A stretch of DNA of 64,000 bases, from NCBI GenBank assembly GCA_045643885.1, contig JAZRFY010000026.1:7169-71168 (forward strand). The letters are read 5' to 3'. Under the pieces are notes generated by a model. The model saw only the letters and a list, made by a program, of their open reading frames with translations. It had not been told where the DNA came from and did no database searches. A program made the translations under genes and the position numbers. Origin of the DNA: RGIG4608 sp045643885 (GTDB lineage: Bacteria > Bacillota > Clostridia > Oscillospirales > CAG-272). Positions 25,007 through 33,247 of the stretch are shown here, one piece after another (the stretch's first letter is position 1; each line of letters begins with the position of its first letter).

Positions 25007-26410
25007 TTAAGCCTCTGTTGTTTCAGCAGCTTTCTTTGTTGTCTTTCTTGTCTTCTTTACGGGCTTTTCTTCGCCTTCAGAAGCTTCAGCTTCTGACTTG
25101 GGAGCTGCCTTCTTTGTTGACTTCTTCTTGGGAGCCTTTACAACTGCCTTTTCCTTAACGGAATCAAGAGCAAGCTGAACAGTCATATCTGCAGCGATAA
25201 GATCAGCGTCGATAGAAGCCTTAACCTGTTCAACGTCGATGCCGTATGCTTCAGCAATTCTGCCATATTCAGCATTGATGCTTTCTTCAGAAGCCTTAAG
25301 GTTTTCAAGCTCAGCAATCTTTTCAAGAGCGAGTCTTGCCTTAACCTGCTTTTCAGCCTGGGGACGGAACTGAGCACGAAGTGTTTCGGGTGTCATACCT
25401 GTGTACTTGCAGTATGTCTGAAGATCAAGTCCCTGCATTCTGAGCTGGTTGTCATAGTCACGAACGAAATTGTCTGCTTCGTTTTCGAACATAGCTTCAG
25501 GAATCTCAGCCTCAAGCTTTTCGATAAGAGCATCCATAAGCTGACCGTCAACAGCGGACTGAGCAGCTGCTTCGTGTCTCTTTTCGATTTTTGCCTTAAG
25601 ATCTGCCTTGTATTCATCAAGTGTATCGAATTCAGATACGTCCTTAGCAAACTCATCGTCAAGCTCAGGAAGCTCAACCTTTGTGATTGCGTGAATCTTT
25701 ACCTTGAATACGGAGGGCTTGCCTGCAAGGTCTTCAGCGTGGTATTCAGCGGGGAATGTAACGTTTACGTCGAACTCTTCATCAACGGAGTGACCAACGA
25801 TCTGTTCCTCAAAGCCGGGGATGAACTGACCGGAGCCGAGCTTAAGAGCGTAGTCTTCACCCTTGCCACCGTCAAATGCAACGCCGTCAACAAAACCTTC
25901 GAAATCGATAACTGTTGTATCGCCAAGCTCAGCAGGACGATCGTTTGCATCGATTTCACGGCTGTTTCTTTCTCTGATAAGGTCAAGCTCCTTGCTGATT
26001 TCTTCATCAGTAACGGGAGCAACTTCCTTAGTTACTTCGATACCGTAGTAGCCTTCAATCTTAACTTCGGGCTTAACGAATACCTTAGCTGTGAAAACAA
26101 CACCGTTATCGTCGAGAGAAAGAACGTCGATTTCGGGCTGTGCAACAGGCTCGATGCCTGCTTCTTTAATAGCTTCCTCGTAAGCAGAGGGAAGAATGTC
26201 GTTAAGAGCTGTGTCATAGAAGAAGCCCTTACCGTACATTTTTTCAATCATTGCTCTGGGAGCTTTGCCTTTTCTGAATCCGGGAATGTTGATTTTGCCA
26301 ACTTCCTTCTTGTAAGCGCGTTCGATAGCATTTTCAAATACGTCAGCCTCAACAGAGAAGTGAAGCTCAACCTTGCTACCTTCAAGTTTTTCGTTTTTAA
26401 TCAATTTCAT
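25007..26410 (-). CDS. tig: Trigger factor with Lys/Ala/Glu-rich C-terminal tail
   Basis: A 467-residue ribosome-bound chaperone. The ribosome-docking signature GFRKGKAPRAMIEKMYG is near residue 43, the FKBP-type PPIase domain spans about 150-245 (GDTTVIDFEGFVDG), and the helical chaperone arms follow. After residue about 415 a charged, low-complexity tail of roughly 50 residues (KKKSTKKAAP, then KKTRKTTKKA) extends beyond the usual end near 430. The start ATG at 26410 is eight bases from GGAGG. It is the first gene of the tig-clpP-clpX operon and has its own promoter. Confidence 0.96.
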   Translation of the reverse strand: MKLIKNEKLEGSKVELHFSVEADVFENAIERAYKKEVGKINIPGFRKGKAPRAMIEKMYGKGFFYDTALNDILPSAYEEAIKEAGIEPVAQPEIDVLSLDDNGVVFTAKVFVKPEVKIEGYYGIEVTKEVAPVTDEEISKELDLIRERNSREIDANDRPAELGDTTVIDFEGFVDGVAFDGGKGEDYALKLGSGQFIPGFEEQIVGHSVDEEFDVNVTFPAEYHAEDLAGKPSVFKVKIHAITKVELPELDDEFAKDVSEFDTLDEYKADLKAKIEKRHEAAAQSAVDGQLMDALIEKLEAEIPEAMFENEADNFVRDYDNQLRMQGLDLQTYCKYTGMTPETLRAQFRPQAEKQVKARLALEKIAELENLKASEESINAEYGRIAEAYGIDVEQVKASIDADLIAADMTVQLALDSVKEKAVVKAPKKKSTKKAAPKSEAEASEGEEKPVKKTRKTTKKAAETTEA

Positions 26411-26446
26411 TTTGAAATCCTCCAAGATTTTTTACATACATTGCTT

Positions 26447-26475
26447 ATTATATATAAATTACAATAAAATGTCAA
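26447..26475 (-). promoter_or_regulatory. Sigma-A type promoter of the tig-clpP-clpX operon
   Basis: Minus-strand TTGACA (26470-26475) and TATAAT (26447-26452) with a 17-base spacer. No CtsR-type heptad repeat was found around it. Confidence 0.85.
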
Positions 26476-26502
26476 GTTTTTTTTATAAAAACACTCAAAA
26501 AG

Positions 26503-27231
26503 TTAAATAAATATGGGCATCGGGCAGAAATTAAGATAATCTGCAGCTACCATTGTAAAAGTTATGCCGTCAAAATCGAATTGACGGGGAACGTAATAGT
26601 TATTGTGTATATGACCGTAATAGCAGTTTTTAATATCGAATTTTTTAAGAACGTTGAGTATCGGTTCGCATATGCAATCGGAATATATGGGTGGAAAATG
26701 AAGAAAAACATGAATAGGTAAACAGGGATTTTCCTCTTTTATTTTCATTGCCTCAGTGATGCTGATTTCAAGTCTTTGAGCCTCGCGTGCTACGATTTTC
26801 TCGTAATCAACGTCGCCAACGGTTTTTTGCTGCTTTTCGTCATAAAACCATCCTCTGGATCCACAAATTATACAATCCGCAAGGAGATATGCGTTGTTGT
26901 GTAAAAGCTTTATTGTTTTGATATCATTTTCTTCAAAAAAGCTATATATTTTTGTTGCCGTAGACCACCAAAAATCGTGATTACCCTTGCCAATTATCTT
27001 TGTTCCGGGAAGAGAATCGAGAAATTTGAAATCCGATTTTGCTTCTTCTAAGGTCATAGCCCATGAGATGTCACCGGGGATTATTATATAATCATCTTCA
27101 TTGATGATGGCTTTAAAATTCTTTTCAATCTTTTTTTGATAGTCAAGCCACCTTGCACCGAATTTTTCCATTGATTTGTTAGTGGAAACGTTGGTCGAAA
27201 GGTGAAGATCGGAAATAACGTATAAGGACAT
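26503..27231 (-). CDS. Calcineurin-like metallophosphoesterase
   Basis: A 242-residue phosphoesterase with all metal motifs: SDLHLS (residues 7-12), PGDISWA (near 51), GKGNHDFWW (near 82), FLHFPP (near 178) and YYGHIHN (near 205). It is of the YfcE/UPF family-like cytoplasmic type often annotated as a serine/threonine phosphatase; the natural substrate is unknown. It lies upstream of tig on the same strand, with tig's promoter in between, so its stop is close to that promoter and no terminator separates them. Confidence 0.88.
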   Translation of the reverse strand: MSLYVISDLHLSTNVSTNKSMEKFGARWLDYQKKIEKNFKAIINEDDYIIIPGDISWAMTLEEAKSDFKFLDSLPGTKIIGKGNHDFWWSTATKIYSFFEENDIKTIKLLHNNAYLLADCIICGSRGWFYDEKQQKTVGDVDYEKIVAREAQRLEISITEAMKIKEENPCLPIHVFLHFPPIYSDCICEPILNVLKKFDIKNCYYGHIHNNYYVPRQFDFDGITFTMVAADYLNFCPMPIFI

Positions 27232-27330
27232 TATAAATTCCTTTCCTTTGAATAATTTTTTTGTGTCCGTCCATAATAAGATATGAGAGAAATCTCAAAT
27301 CAGTTGCCATTGGGCAGAACGGAGGCATAT

Positions 27331-27519
27331 ATGAATAACGATAAGAAATGCTGTGCGTCTAATCAGAACGTAATCAAGGGTATTACCTGCGACGTTGTTA
27401 ACTGTCAGTACCATCATGGTGAGGGACAGTGCTGCGCAGGTCATATCAAGGTAGGTCCCAGCCAAGCTGAGGCTAATAGAGACACCTTGTGCGCTACCTT
27501 TAAGAACAGAACTGAATAA
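27331..27519 (+). CDS. DUF1540 domain protein
   Basis: A 62-residue Cys-rich protein. The DUF1540 core is ITCDVVNCQYHH-GEGQCCAGHIKVG, with a further Cys in TLCATF. The domain is widespread in spore-forming Clostridia and probably binds a metal; its role is unproven. The ATG at 27331 has a perfect GGAGG five bases upstream; an earlier in-frame ATG at 27283 lacks one. A strong terminator follows. Confidence 0.88.
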   Translation: MNNDKKCCASNQNVIKGITCDVVNCQYHHGEGQCCAGHIKVGPSQAEANRDTLCATFKNRTE

Positions 27520-27528
27520 GACTAAATT

Positions 27529-27559
27529 GCATATCCCGAAAGGGGTATGCTTTTTATTT
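27529..27559 (+). terminator. Bidirectional terminator between the DUF1540 gene and thrC
   Basis: GCATATCCC and GGGGTATGC (27529-27537, 27542-27550) around a GAAA loop, then a T-run that overlaps the thrC stop region. Confidence 0.85.
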
Positions 27560-29035
27560 GCTTATAAATTCCATAACCTCATCATGCATTGTATCGGGGG
27601 TCTTGACTGTGTCAAAGTTGATTTTTCTTGTATCAAGACCGTCAATAGGCTTAGGAATACTTGTATTTGTCAATTTTGAAAGATCGAAAAGTGCAGAAAG
27701 ATCATCATCGGGTGTATGACCAAGTGCAAGGCAAACGTCTTTTGCAAATTTGTAAGGACTTGCAGTAGAGGCAATGACGGTTTTGGTCGTATCATAAGTT
27801 TCTTTTCTATAATCCTCTAATGCAGAAAATGCAACTGCAGTATGTGTATCTATAAGATAGCCACTATCATCAAAAGTCTTTTTGATGGTGTTAAAGGTTT
27901 TCTCTTCGTCAGCAAAATATCCAACAAAATTATCCTTGATTTCTTCAAGGGTTGATTCATCAACCTTATAGCAACCCGTTTCGTTTAATGAAGCCATCCA
28001 GGCTTTTGTCTTTTCAGCTCCTGCAAGCATATACAAGAGTCTTTCAATATTGCTTGAGATAAGGATATCCATAGAAGGGGAGACAGTTAGATAAAAATCT
28101 CTGTTTCTGTCATAAACTCCGCTATTAAGAAAATCCGTAAGGATATTGTTAGAGTTGGAAGCGCATATAAGCTTTCCGATGGGAAGACCCATAAGCTTTG
28201 CAATATAAGCAGCAAGGATGTTTCCAAAATTGCCCGTTGGAACGCAAACGTTTATATTGTCACCGAGTGCAATTTCCTTGGATTTGATAAGCTCACAGTA
28301 TGCATGGATATAATAAACTATCTGAGGTGCCAAACGTCCGAAATTAATGGAGTTTGCACTTGAAAAGAAATATCCCTTATCAGAAATTTCTTTTGCAAAT
28401 TCCTCGTCAGAGAATATTCTTTTTACACCTGTCTGGATATCGTCAAAATTGCCTTCAACAGCACAAACGTCAACGTTGTTTCCGTCTTGAGTAACCATTT
28501 GAAGCTTTTGTACTGAGCTGACACCGTTTTCGGGATAGAAAACGGCAATTTTGATTCCATCAACGTTCTTATAGCCTTCAAGAGCCGCCTTTCCTGTATC
28601 ACCGGATGTAGCAACCAAAACAAGAGCAGTCTTTTCCTCGTTAGTTTTAACTAATGCTCTTGAAAGAAGTCTTGGCATGATTTGGAGTGCCATATCCTTA
28701 AAAGCACAGGTAGGTCCGTGCCAAAGCTCAAGTGAATATGTATTGTCATCTACCTTTTTCAAAGGACATATGTCTCCGTCAAAGCTATCCTGAGAATATG
28801 CTTTTCCGGCATCCTCTAAAAGCTCATTGAAGGAATAATCGGTCAAAAACATTGAAAGAACGGTTGAAGCAAGCTCAGGATAGGAAAGGTCGCAAAATGA
28901 TGCGATATCATCCTTTGTAAGAGAGGGAATTGCTTCGGGAACAAAAAGTCCACCGTCATTTGCAAGACCTTGCTTAATTACTTGTGCAGAGGTATATTTA
29001 ATTTTTTCATTACTTCTTGTGCTTTGAAATCTCAT
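27554..29035 (-). CDS. thrC: Threonine synthase
   Basis: A 493-residue PLP enzyme of the long threonine synthase type. The PLP lysine is in GPTCAFKDMALQ (about residue 113), and the phosphate-binding loop SGDTGKAAL follows near 145, with PTGNFGN near 268. It makes threonine from O-phospho-homoserine, the last step of the pathway. It is the last gene of the lepB-rbgA-rnhB-yraN-dipeptidase run, eight bases after the dipeptidase; no T-box or other amino-acid leader is seen. Confidence 0.95.
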   Translation of the reverse strand: MRFQSTRSNEKIKYTSAQVIKQGLANDGGLFVPEAIPSLTKDDIASFCDLSYPELASTVLSMFLTDYSFNELLEDAGKAYSQDSFDGDICPLKKVDDNTYSLELWHGPTCAFKDMALQIMPRLLSRALVKTNEEKTALVLVATSGDTGKAALEGYKNVDGIKIAVFYPENGVSSVQKLQMVTQDGNNVDVCAVEGNFDDIQTGVKRIFSDEEFAKEISDKGYFFSSANSINFGRLAPQIVYYIHAYCELIKSKEIALGDNINVCVPTGNFGNILAAYIAKLMGLPIGKLICASNSNNILTDFLNSGVYDRNRDFYLTVSPSMDILISSNIERLLYMLAGAEKTKAWMASLNETGCYKVDESTLEEIKDNFVGYFADEEKTFNTIKKTFDDSGYLIDTHTAVAFSALEDYRKETYDTTKTVIASTASPYKFAKDVCLALGHTPDDDLSALFDLSKLTNTSIPKPIDGLDTRKINFDTVKTPDTMHDEVMEFISK

Positions 29036-29043
29036 ATAGCCTC

Positions 29044-29976
29044 CTATATGCTTTTACTGAAAAATTCTTGTGCGTTTTTAAACATAATTTTATCAATCAA
29101 TTCTGAAGAATAATTGAGTCTGTGCATCTCGGTTGCAATTTTGTGTATATCGGAAATATCCTTAAAATTATTGGGTAGATTCGTTCCGTCCAGGTCACCA
29201 CCCATAGCAATGGTATTTTCTCCGCCAAGTGAAAGATAATGATCGATATGACGGATAATATCAGCAATTTTGGGGTCGCCATTAGAAGAAAGGTGAGAAG
29301 GACAAAGATTTATGCCAACTATTCCACCAAGCTCCTTTATTCTCTTGAAATCACAGTCGCGAAGATTTCTTGTGTGAGGATTGATAGCATAAGCATCGGA
29401 ATGAGATGCGATAACGGGCTTTTTGAACACCTCGGCAATGTCCAAGGTCATTTCTGCCCCCTTGAAGGAAGAATGAGAAATATCCGGGATTATGCCGATT
29501 TCGAAGCATCTTCTGACAACGCTCTCTCCAAATTTACTAAGACCGGTATCGGTGTCGTGTGCACCACCGATGCAAGTGAGTCCATACCAATTGAGTGTCA
29601 AGGTTCTTACGCCCAAATTGTAAAGTATATCAAGCCTTCCTAAGTCATTTTCAAGAATTCTTGCATCCTCGACTGAGAGTATCAATGGTATTTTTCCTTG
29701 CTCGAATAAGAGGTAAATATCATTTGAGCTTTTTGCGATACCTACGTGCTCACTATTCAGTTTTGTTTCGTTTTCAAGATTTGAAACGACCTCAAAAAAT
29801 CTTTCATATGCCTCAGCATCAGTAAGCTTGTGGTGGGACCATATTGCCATCACCTGAGCATATTTTTTAAGATATTTTGCTTTGTTTATTGATATGTGAA
29901 ATGAATTGTCAAGCAAGCCTTGCTTTTCGGAAAGCAAGCGCGTGGACGTGTCGCAATGTAAATCAAATAATTTCAT
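29044..29976 (-). CDS. M19 membrane-dipeptidase-like (renal dipeptidase family) enzyme
   Basis: A 310-residue zinc dipeptidase. The first metal pair is in FDLHCDTS (His and Asp, residues 4-9), Glu lies in LSVEDARI (near 118), the next His residues are in DISHSSF (near 175) and ASHSDA (near 197), and the Asp near the end is in MGGDLDGT. It probably splits dipeptides inside the cell, as no signal peptide is present. The ATG at 29976 is chosen because it falls next to the preceding stop codon; upstream in-frame starts run into yraN. Downstream is thrC. Confidence 0.88.
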   Translation of the reverse strand: MKLFDLHCDTSTRLLSEKQGLLDNSFHISINKAKYLKKYAQVMAIWSHHKLTDAEAYERFFEVVSNLENETKLNSEHVGIAKSSNDIYLLFEQGKIPLILSVEDARILENDLGRLDILYNLGVRTLTLNWYGLTCIGGAHDTDTGLSKFGESVVRRCFEIGIIPDISHSSFKGAEMTLDIAEVFKKPVIASHSDAYAINPHTRNLRDCDFKRIKELGGIVGINLCPSHLSSNGDPKIADIIRHIDHYLSLGGENTIAMGGDLDGTNLPNNFKDISDIHKIATEMHRLNYSSELIDKIMFKNAQEFFSKSI

Positions 29977-29977
29977 A

Positions 29978-30361
29978 TCAGTTTGAAAATGCATCCTCAA
30001 TATGGTTGATTTTTTCTACCTTAGGCGTCATCGTATCGGCAGATTTTGATAAATAAACCTCAATAACGTCAAGCCTTGGAGATTTTTTGGTTTTGTGTGA
30101 ATTTAGATATGACTGTGCCGCCGCAAGCGTACGCTTTTGCTTTGAATATGTAACGGCAGACGCAGCAGAACCAAACTCGTTTGAAGACAAGGTTCTTGTC
30201 TTAACCTCAATAAACACAATATATTGCTTGTTTTCGGCGATAATGTCTATTTCGTTGTGAGAAGCAAAATAATTTTGCTCCAGGATCTTGTATTTTTGCG
30301 ACTTCAAATATTCGCAAGCGGCATTTTCACCGAAGCGACCTGTATCAGTTGTAGTTTTCAT
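29978..30361 (-). CDS. YraN/UPF0102 family predicted endonuclease
   Basis: A 127-residue protein. TGRFGENAACEYLKSQ at the N-terminus and the nuclease motif EIDIIAENKQYIVFIEVKTR (Asp, then ExK) place it in UPF0102, a PD-(D/E)xK-like group possibly involved in DNA processing. It sits two bases before the rnhB stop in the classic rnhB-yraN pair. Confidence 0.88.
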   Translation of the reverse strand: MKTTTDTGRFGENAACEYLKSQKYKILEQNYFASHNEIDIIAENKQYIVFIEVKTRTLSSNEFGSAASAVTYSKQKRTLAAAQSYLNSHKTKKSPRLDVIEVYLSKSADTMTPKVEKINHIEDAFSN

Positions 30362-30363
30362 AG

Positions 30364-30963
30364 TCAGTCTTCAAGAAATCTGATGAATTTCTTTCTGTGA
30401 ATAGGGGAAGGGCCAAATTCTCTCAAAGCATCCATGTGCTGCTTTGTGCCGTATCCCTTGTGCTTTGCGATTCCGTACTGAGGATATTCCTTGTCCATTT
30501 TCTCGCAAAGTTCATCTCTTGTAACCTTGGCAAGAATTGAAGCTGCCGCGATGCTGGGACTCGTAGCATCCCCCTTGATAACCGTCATTGTGGGAATTTC
30601 AAATCCGCGGCTTACGTTACCGTCTATAAGTGCGAAATCAGCTTTGATTTTTAATCCCTCAACGGCTCTTCTCATCGCGAGCATGTCTGCTTCAAGAATG
30701 TTGAGCTCGTTGATTTCTTCAACACTTGCTTCGGCAATGCAATAAGCAATTGCGTTTTCAATTATCTGGTCAAAAATCTGCTTTCTTTTCTTTGCAGTGA
30801 GCTTCTTTGAATCGTTAAGACCCTCAATGTAAAGACCGACGGGCAAAATGCAAGCTGCAGCAACAACAGGACCGCAAAGAGGGCCGCGACCTGCCTCGTC
30901 AACACCGCAAACGTATGTATATCCTTGATCGTTAAGAGATTGTTCCAAAGTATATTCGAGCAT
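30364..30963 (-). CDS. rnhB: Ribonuclease HII
   Basis: A 199-residue enzyme that removes ribonucleotides from RNA:DNA hybrids. The active site shows CGVDEAGRGPLCGP (Asp and Glu), an Asp in ADFALIDGN and the conserved SIAAASILAKVTRD helix. The start ATG at 30963 has GGAGG five bases upstream; the 12-base longer frame begins inside that ribosome site. Adjacent to rbgA (15 bases) and yraN. Confidence 0.95.
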   Translation of the reverse strand: MLEYTLEQSLNDQGYTYVCGVDEAGRGPLCGPVVAAACILPVGLYIEGLNDSKKLTAKKRKQIFDQIIENAIAYCIAEASVEEINELNILEADMLAMRRAVEGLKIKADFALIDGNVSRGFEIPTMTVIKGDATSPSIAAASILAKVTRDELCEKMDKEYPQYGIAKHKGYGTKQHMDALREFGPSPIHRKKFIRFLED

Positions 30964-30978
30964 AGCGCCCTCCATAAA

Positions 30979-31839
30979 TTATATTCTGTCAAGAGTTATC
31001 TTGCCAATTTTAGCACTTCTAAACTCATCAAGAAGCATATTGGCAGTTCTTTCGTAGTCAATCTCACCACCGCTGATGAGGAAACCGCGCTTTTTGCCGA
31101 TAAGCTCAAAGAGTTGAAGATCGGTAAGATCTGCATAAGCGCTCATATCACCGAGCTTATAGCGTTCACTAAGCATCTCAGGATAATACTTTCTAAGACG
31201 GGAGCAGAGAACTATAGCAAGGCTCTCAAGGTCAAGAATTTTATCCTTGATAGCGCCGGTGAGCGCGAGGTTTTCACCGATGAGTCTATCGTCAAACTTA
31301 GGCCAAAGAACACCGGGCATATCCATAAGATCAAGACCGATGCTTGTTGCAACCCATTGCTTGTCAACAGTAACACCGGGACGGTTTTCGACCTTAGCCT
31401 TCTTGCTTCCGCATATTCTGTTAATAAGGGATGATTTTCCAACGTTGGGAATACCAACAATCATAGCCTTGAGCTTTCTTGTCATGCCTTTAGCTTCATA
31501 TCTTTGGATTTTCTCGGCAAGAACAATGTTTACTGCATCCTTGATTTTGTTGATGCCAAGACCACTTACGCAGTCAGTGGTGATACAAATTGTATTTTCA
31601 TTAGAGTAATGCTCACACCATTTTTTGGTCATGGCTGGGTCGGCAAGAGTAGCCTTATTCAAAAGGATGATAGTAGGCTTTTGTGCAGTCATTCCGGCAA
31701 TCTCGGGATTTCTTGAGCTTTTGGGAATTCTTGCATCTAGTATTTCAATAACTACGTCAACGTTTTTTAAATTTTCAGTGATCATACGGCGTGTTTTGGC
31801 CATATGACCGGGGAACCATTGAATCTGTTCTGATGGCAT
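30979..31839 (-). CDS. rbgA: Ribosome biogenesis GTPase RbgA/YlqF
   Basis: A 286-residue circularly permuted GTPase. The G4 motif LLNKATLAD (about 55-63) comes before G1 GIPNVGKSSLIN (about 126-137); G3 is DMPGVLWP (about 175). The C-terminal helical ANTAR-like domain (about 215-286) binds 23S rRNA. It acts late in 50S subunit assembly. Gene order lepB-rbgA-rnhB is the Gram-positive standard. Confidence 0.95.
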   Translation of the reverse strand: MPSEQIQWFPGHMAKTRRMITENLKNVDVVIEILDARIPKSSRNPEIAGMTAQKPTIILLNKATLADPAMTKKWCEHYSNENTICITTDCVSGLGINKIKDAVNIVLAEKIQRYEAKGMTRKLKAMIVGIPNVGKSSLINRICGSKKAKVENRPGVTVDKQWVATSIGLDLMDMPGVLWPKFDDRLIGENLALTGAIKDKILDLESLAIVLCSRLRKYYPEMLSERYKLGDMSAYADLTDLQLFELIGKKRGFLISGGEIDYERTANMLLDEFRSAKIGKITLDRI

Positions 31840-31872
31840 AATATCTCCGTTCCTCGCGCGTGCGATAAATAA

Positions 31873-32481
31873 CTATTTAATGAAGCCGAATTGCTCGGCA
31901 GGTGTGATTCTGAGGATTGCCTTACCAAGGATAGTTCTTACGTCAACAAGACCTATTGACTCACTACGGCTATCCGTTGAATTGTTTCTATTGTCGCCTA
32001 AAACGAAAACGTAGCCCTTTGGCACGTATGTGATAAGGGGAGGCTCGTTTTCGGGCACGTTGTATTCTCCTGTTGAAAAATAAACATATGATGATTCATC
32101 TACTATCTCCGACTCATTAAACGTGCTGTCGTCAGAAACGTATAAAAGACAATTTTGATAATCGATTTTTACCCATCTGTTTTCAGTAGCTATTACTCTT
32201 TTTACGATGGGTTTGTTAAGAGTGCCTGTGTTGTGGAATACGATTATATCATTTTCTTGTGGAGTGTAGAAAAGATTTGTTATGATTAGGGTTTCTCCGT
32301 GATAAAGAGTGTTGTTCATCGAACCACCGTCAACCACACAAATTCTGAAAACGAAGGTTACAAGCACCAATATTACAATAAGTGCCTTGATCACAAGATC
32401 GAATAAATCAATTATTATATTTTTGAGCTTTGCATCAAAATTGCTTTTGGATGCCGAAGCGTTTGAATTGCTGTTTTCCAT
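31873..32481 (-). CDS. lepB: Signal peptidase I
   Basis: A 202-residue membrane protease. One N-terminal helix (about 25-48) is followed by DGGSMNNTL with catalytic Ser54, the Lys in IVKRVIA (about residue 90) and the GDNRNNSTDSR box (about 165-175). It cleaves signal peptides of secreted proteins outside the membrane. The ATG at 32481 has GGAGG four bases upstream; an open frame extending to 32550 would overlap the promoter leader and is rejected. First gene of the run to thrC. Confidence 0.94.
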   Translation of the reverse strand: MENSNSNASASKSNFDAKLKNIIIDLFDLVIKALIVILVLVTFVFRICVVDGGSMNNTLYHGETLIITNLFYTPQENDIIVFHNTGTLNKPIVKRVIATENRWVKIDYQNCLLYVSDDSTFNESEIVDESSYVYFSTGEYNVPENEPPLITYVPKGYVFVLGDNRNNSTDSRSESIGLVDVRTILGKAILRITPAEQFGFIK

Positions 32482-32540
32482 GATACCTCCAAAGGGGGAA
32501 TAAGTGCTTTTATTTCGGCGTATTCTCCGCCATTTTATAT

Positions 32541-32569
32541 ATTGTAACATATTTATTTAAAATAAACAA
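32541..32569 (-). promoter_or_regulatory. Promoter of the lepB-thrC run
   Basis: Minus-strand TTGTTT (32564-32569) and TACAAT (32541-32546), 17-base spacer. A short GGCG/CGCC stem lies in the leader. Confidence 0.65.
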
Positions 32570-32618
32570 GATTTTTTCAAAAATTAAGAAAAAATGTTTA
32601 AAAAATCTAAAAATATTA

Positions 32619-32647
32619 TTGACACAATTGAAAAAATGTGTTAAAAT
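32619..32647 (+). promoter_or_regulatory. Strong sigma-A type promoter of the nfeD-SPFH pair
   Basis: TTGACA (32619-32624) and TAAAAT (32642-32647), 17-base spacer, about 118 bases before the nfeD start. Divergent from the lepB promoter. Confidence 0.8.
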
Positions 32648-32666
32648 GATACATCACAAAATATTG

Positions 32667-32729
32667 AACGTGGAAATTTGTCCCTTTTTGGGGTAAATTC
32701 AAGGCGAATGGTGGTTTTCGTTGCACGTT
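32667..32729 (+). ncRNA. Candidate three-way-junction leader RNA upstream of nfeD
   Basis: Outer stem AACGTG/CACGTT (32667-32672 with 32724-32729) encloses two hairpins: 32673-32684 with 32690-32700 (11 pairs, one bulged A, TTTTT loop) and 32705-32708 with 32717-32720 (CGAA/TTCG plus two more A-U pairs past a GG bulge). It begins about 12 bases after the predicted transcription start and ends 36 bases before the start codon. I do not recognise the class. Confidence 0.5.
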
Positions 32730-32765
32730 TAAGTTTAAAAAATTACATAAAGAGGAGAAAAATGT

Positions 32766-33227
32766 ATGAATTTCGGATTTAGTATTTTGTGGTTTGTAAT
32801 CCTCGTTATCGCAATCGTTATCGAGGCACGTACAAGCGACGTATCTGCAGTTTGGTTCGTTCCTGCTGCTGCATTGGCATTTTTGCTTTCATTCTTCATC
32901 ACAGGAGAAGATGATGTAAAGAATCTTGCAATTCAGATTTTGGTATTTGTATTTGCAGCATTGATTTCTTTCATCGTTTTCAGAATTTCCTTCAACAAGA
33001 AGGTTAAGAGAGTTAAGAAGGGCAAGACAAACATCACTGCTCTCATTGGTGAAAGATGTCTTGTTATTGAAGATATCTCTAACATCGACGTTAAGGGCCT
33101 TGTAAACCTTAAGGGTTCTATTTGGAGCGCTCGTTCCAAGGACGAAAACGACTTTATCGAGGCTGGCACAGTTGTTGTTGTTGAGCGTGTTGAGGGCGTT
33201 AAGCTCGTATGCTCAAGAGAGAAATAA
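32766..33227 (+). CDS. NfeD-like membrane protein
   Basis: A 153-residue protein with two or three N-terminal helices (about 1-80) and a C-terminal OB-fold (about 90-150) containing LIGERCLVIEDI and VKGLVNLKGSIWSARS, the standard NfeD arrangement. NfeD partners stabilise SPFH proteins in membrane microdomains. GGAG lies upstream at suitable spacing, and the SPFH gene follows after 20 bases, the usual conserved pair. Confidence 0.9.
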   Translation: MNFGFSILWFVILVIAIVIEARTSDVSAVWFVPAAALAFLLSFFITGEDDVKNLAIQILVFVFAALISFIVFRISFNKKVKRVKKGKTNITALIGERCLVIEDISNIDVKGLVNLKGSIWSARSKDENDFIEAGTVVVVERVEGVKLVCSREK

Positions 33228-33247
33228 TGTAGGAGGATATAACTGAT

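Noticed and set aside
25574..26467. A 297-codon open frame on the plus strand opposite tig
   Set aside because: Antisense shadow of the trigger factor gene, which has clear family motifs; the frame also covers the tig promoter on the other strand.
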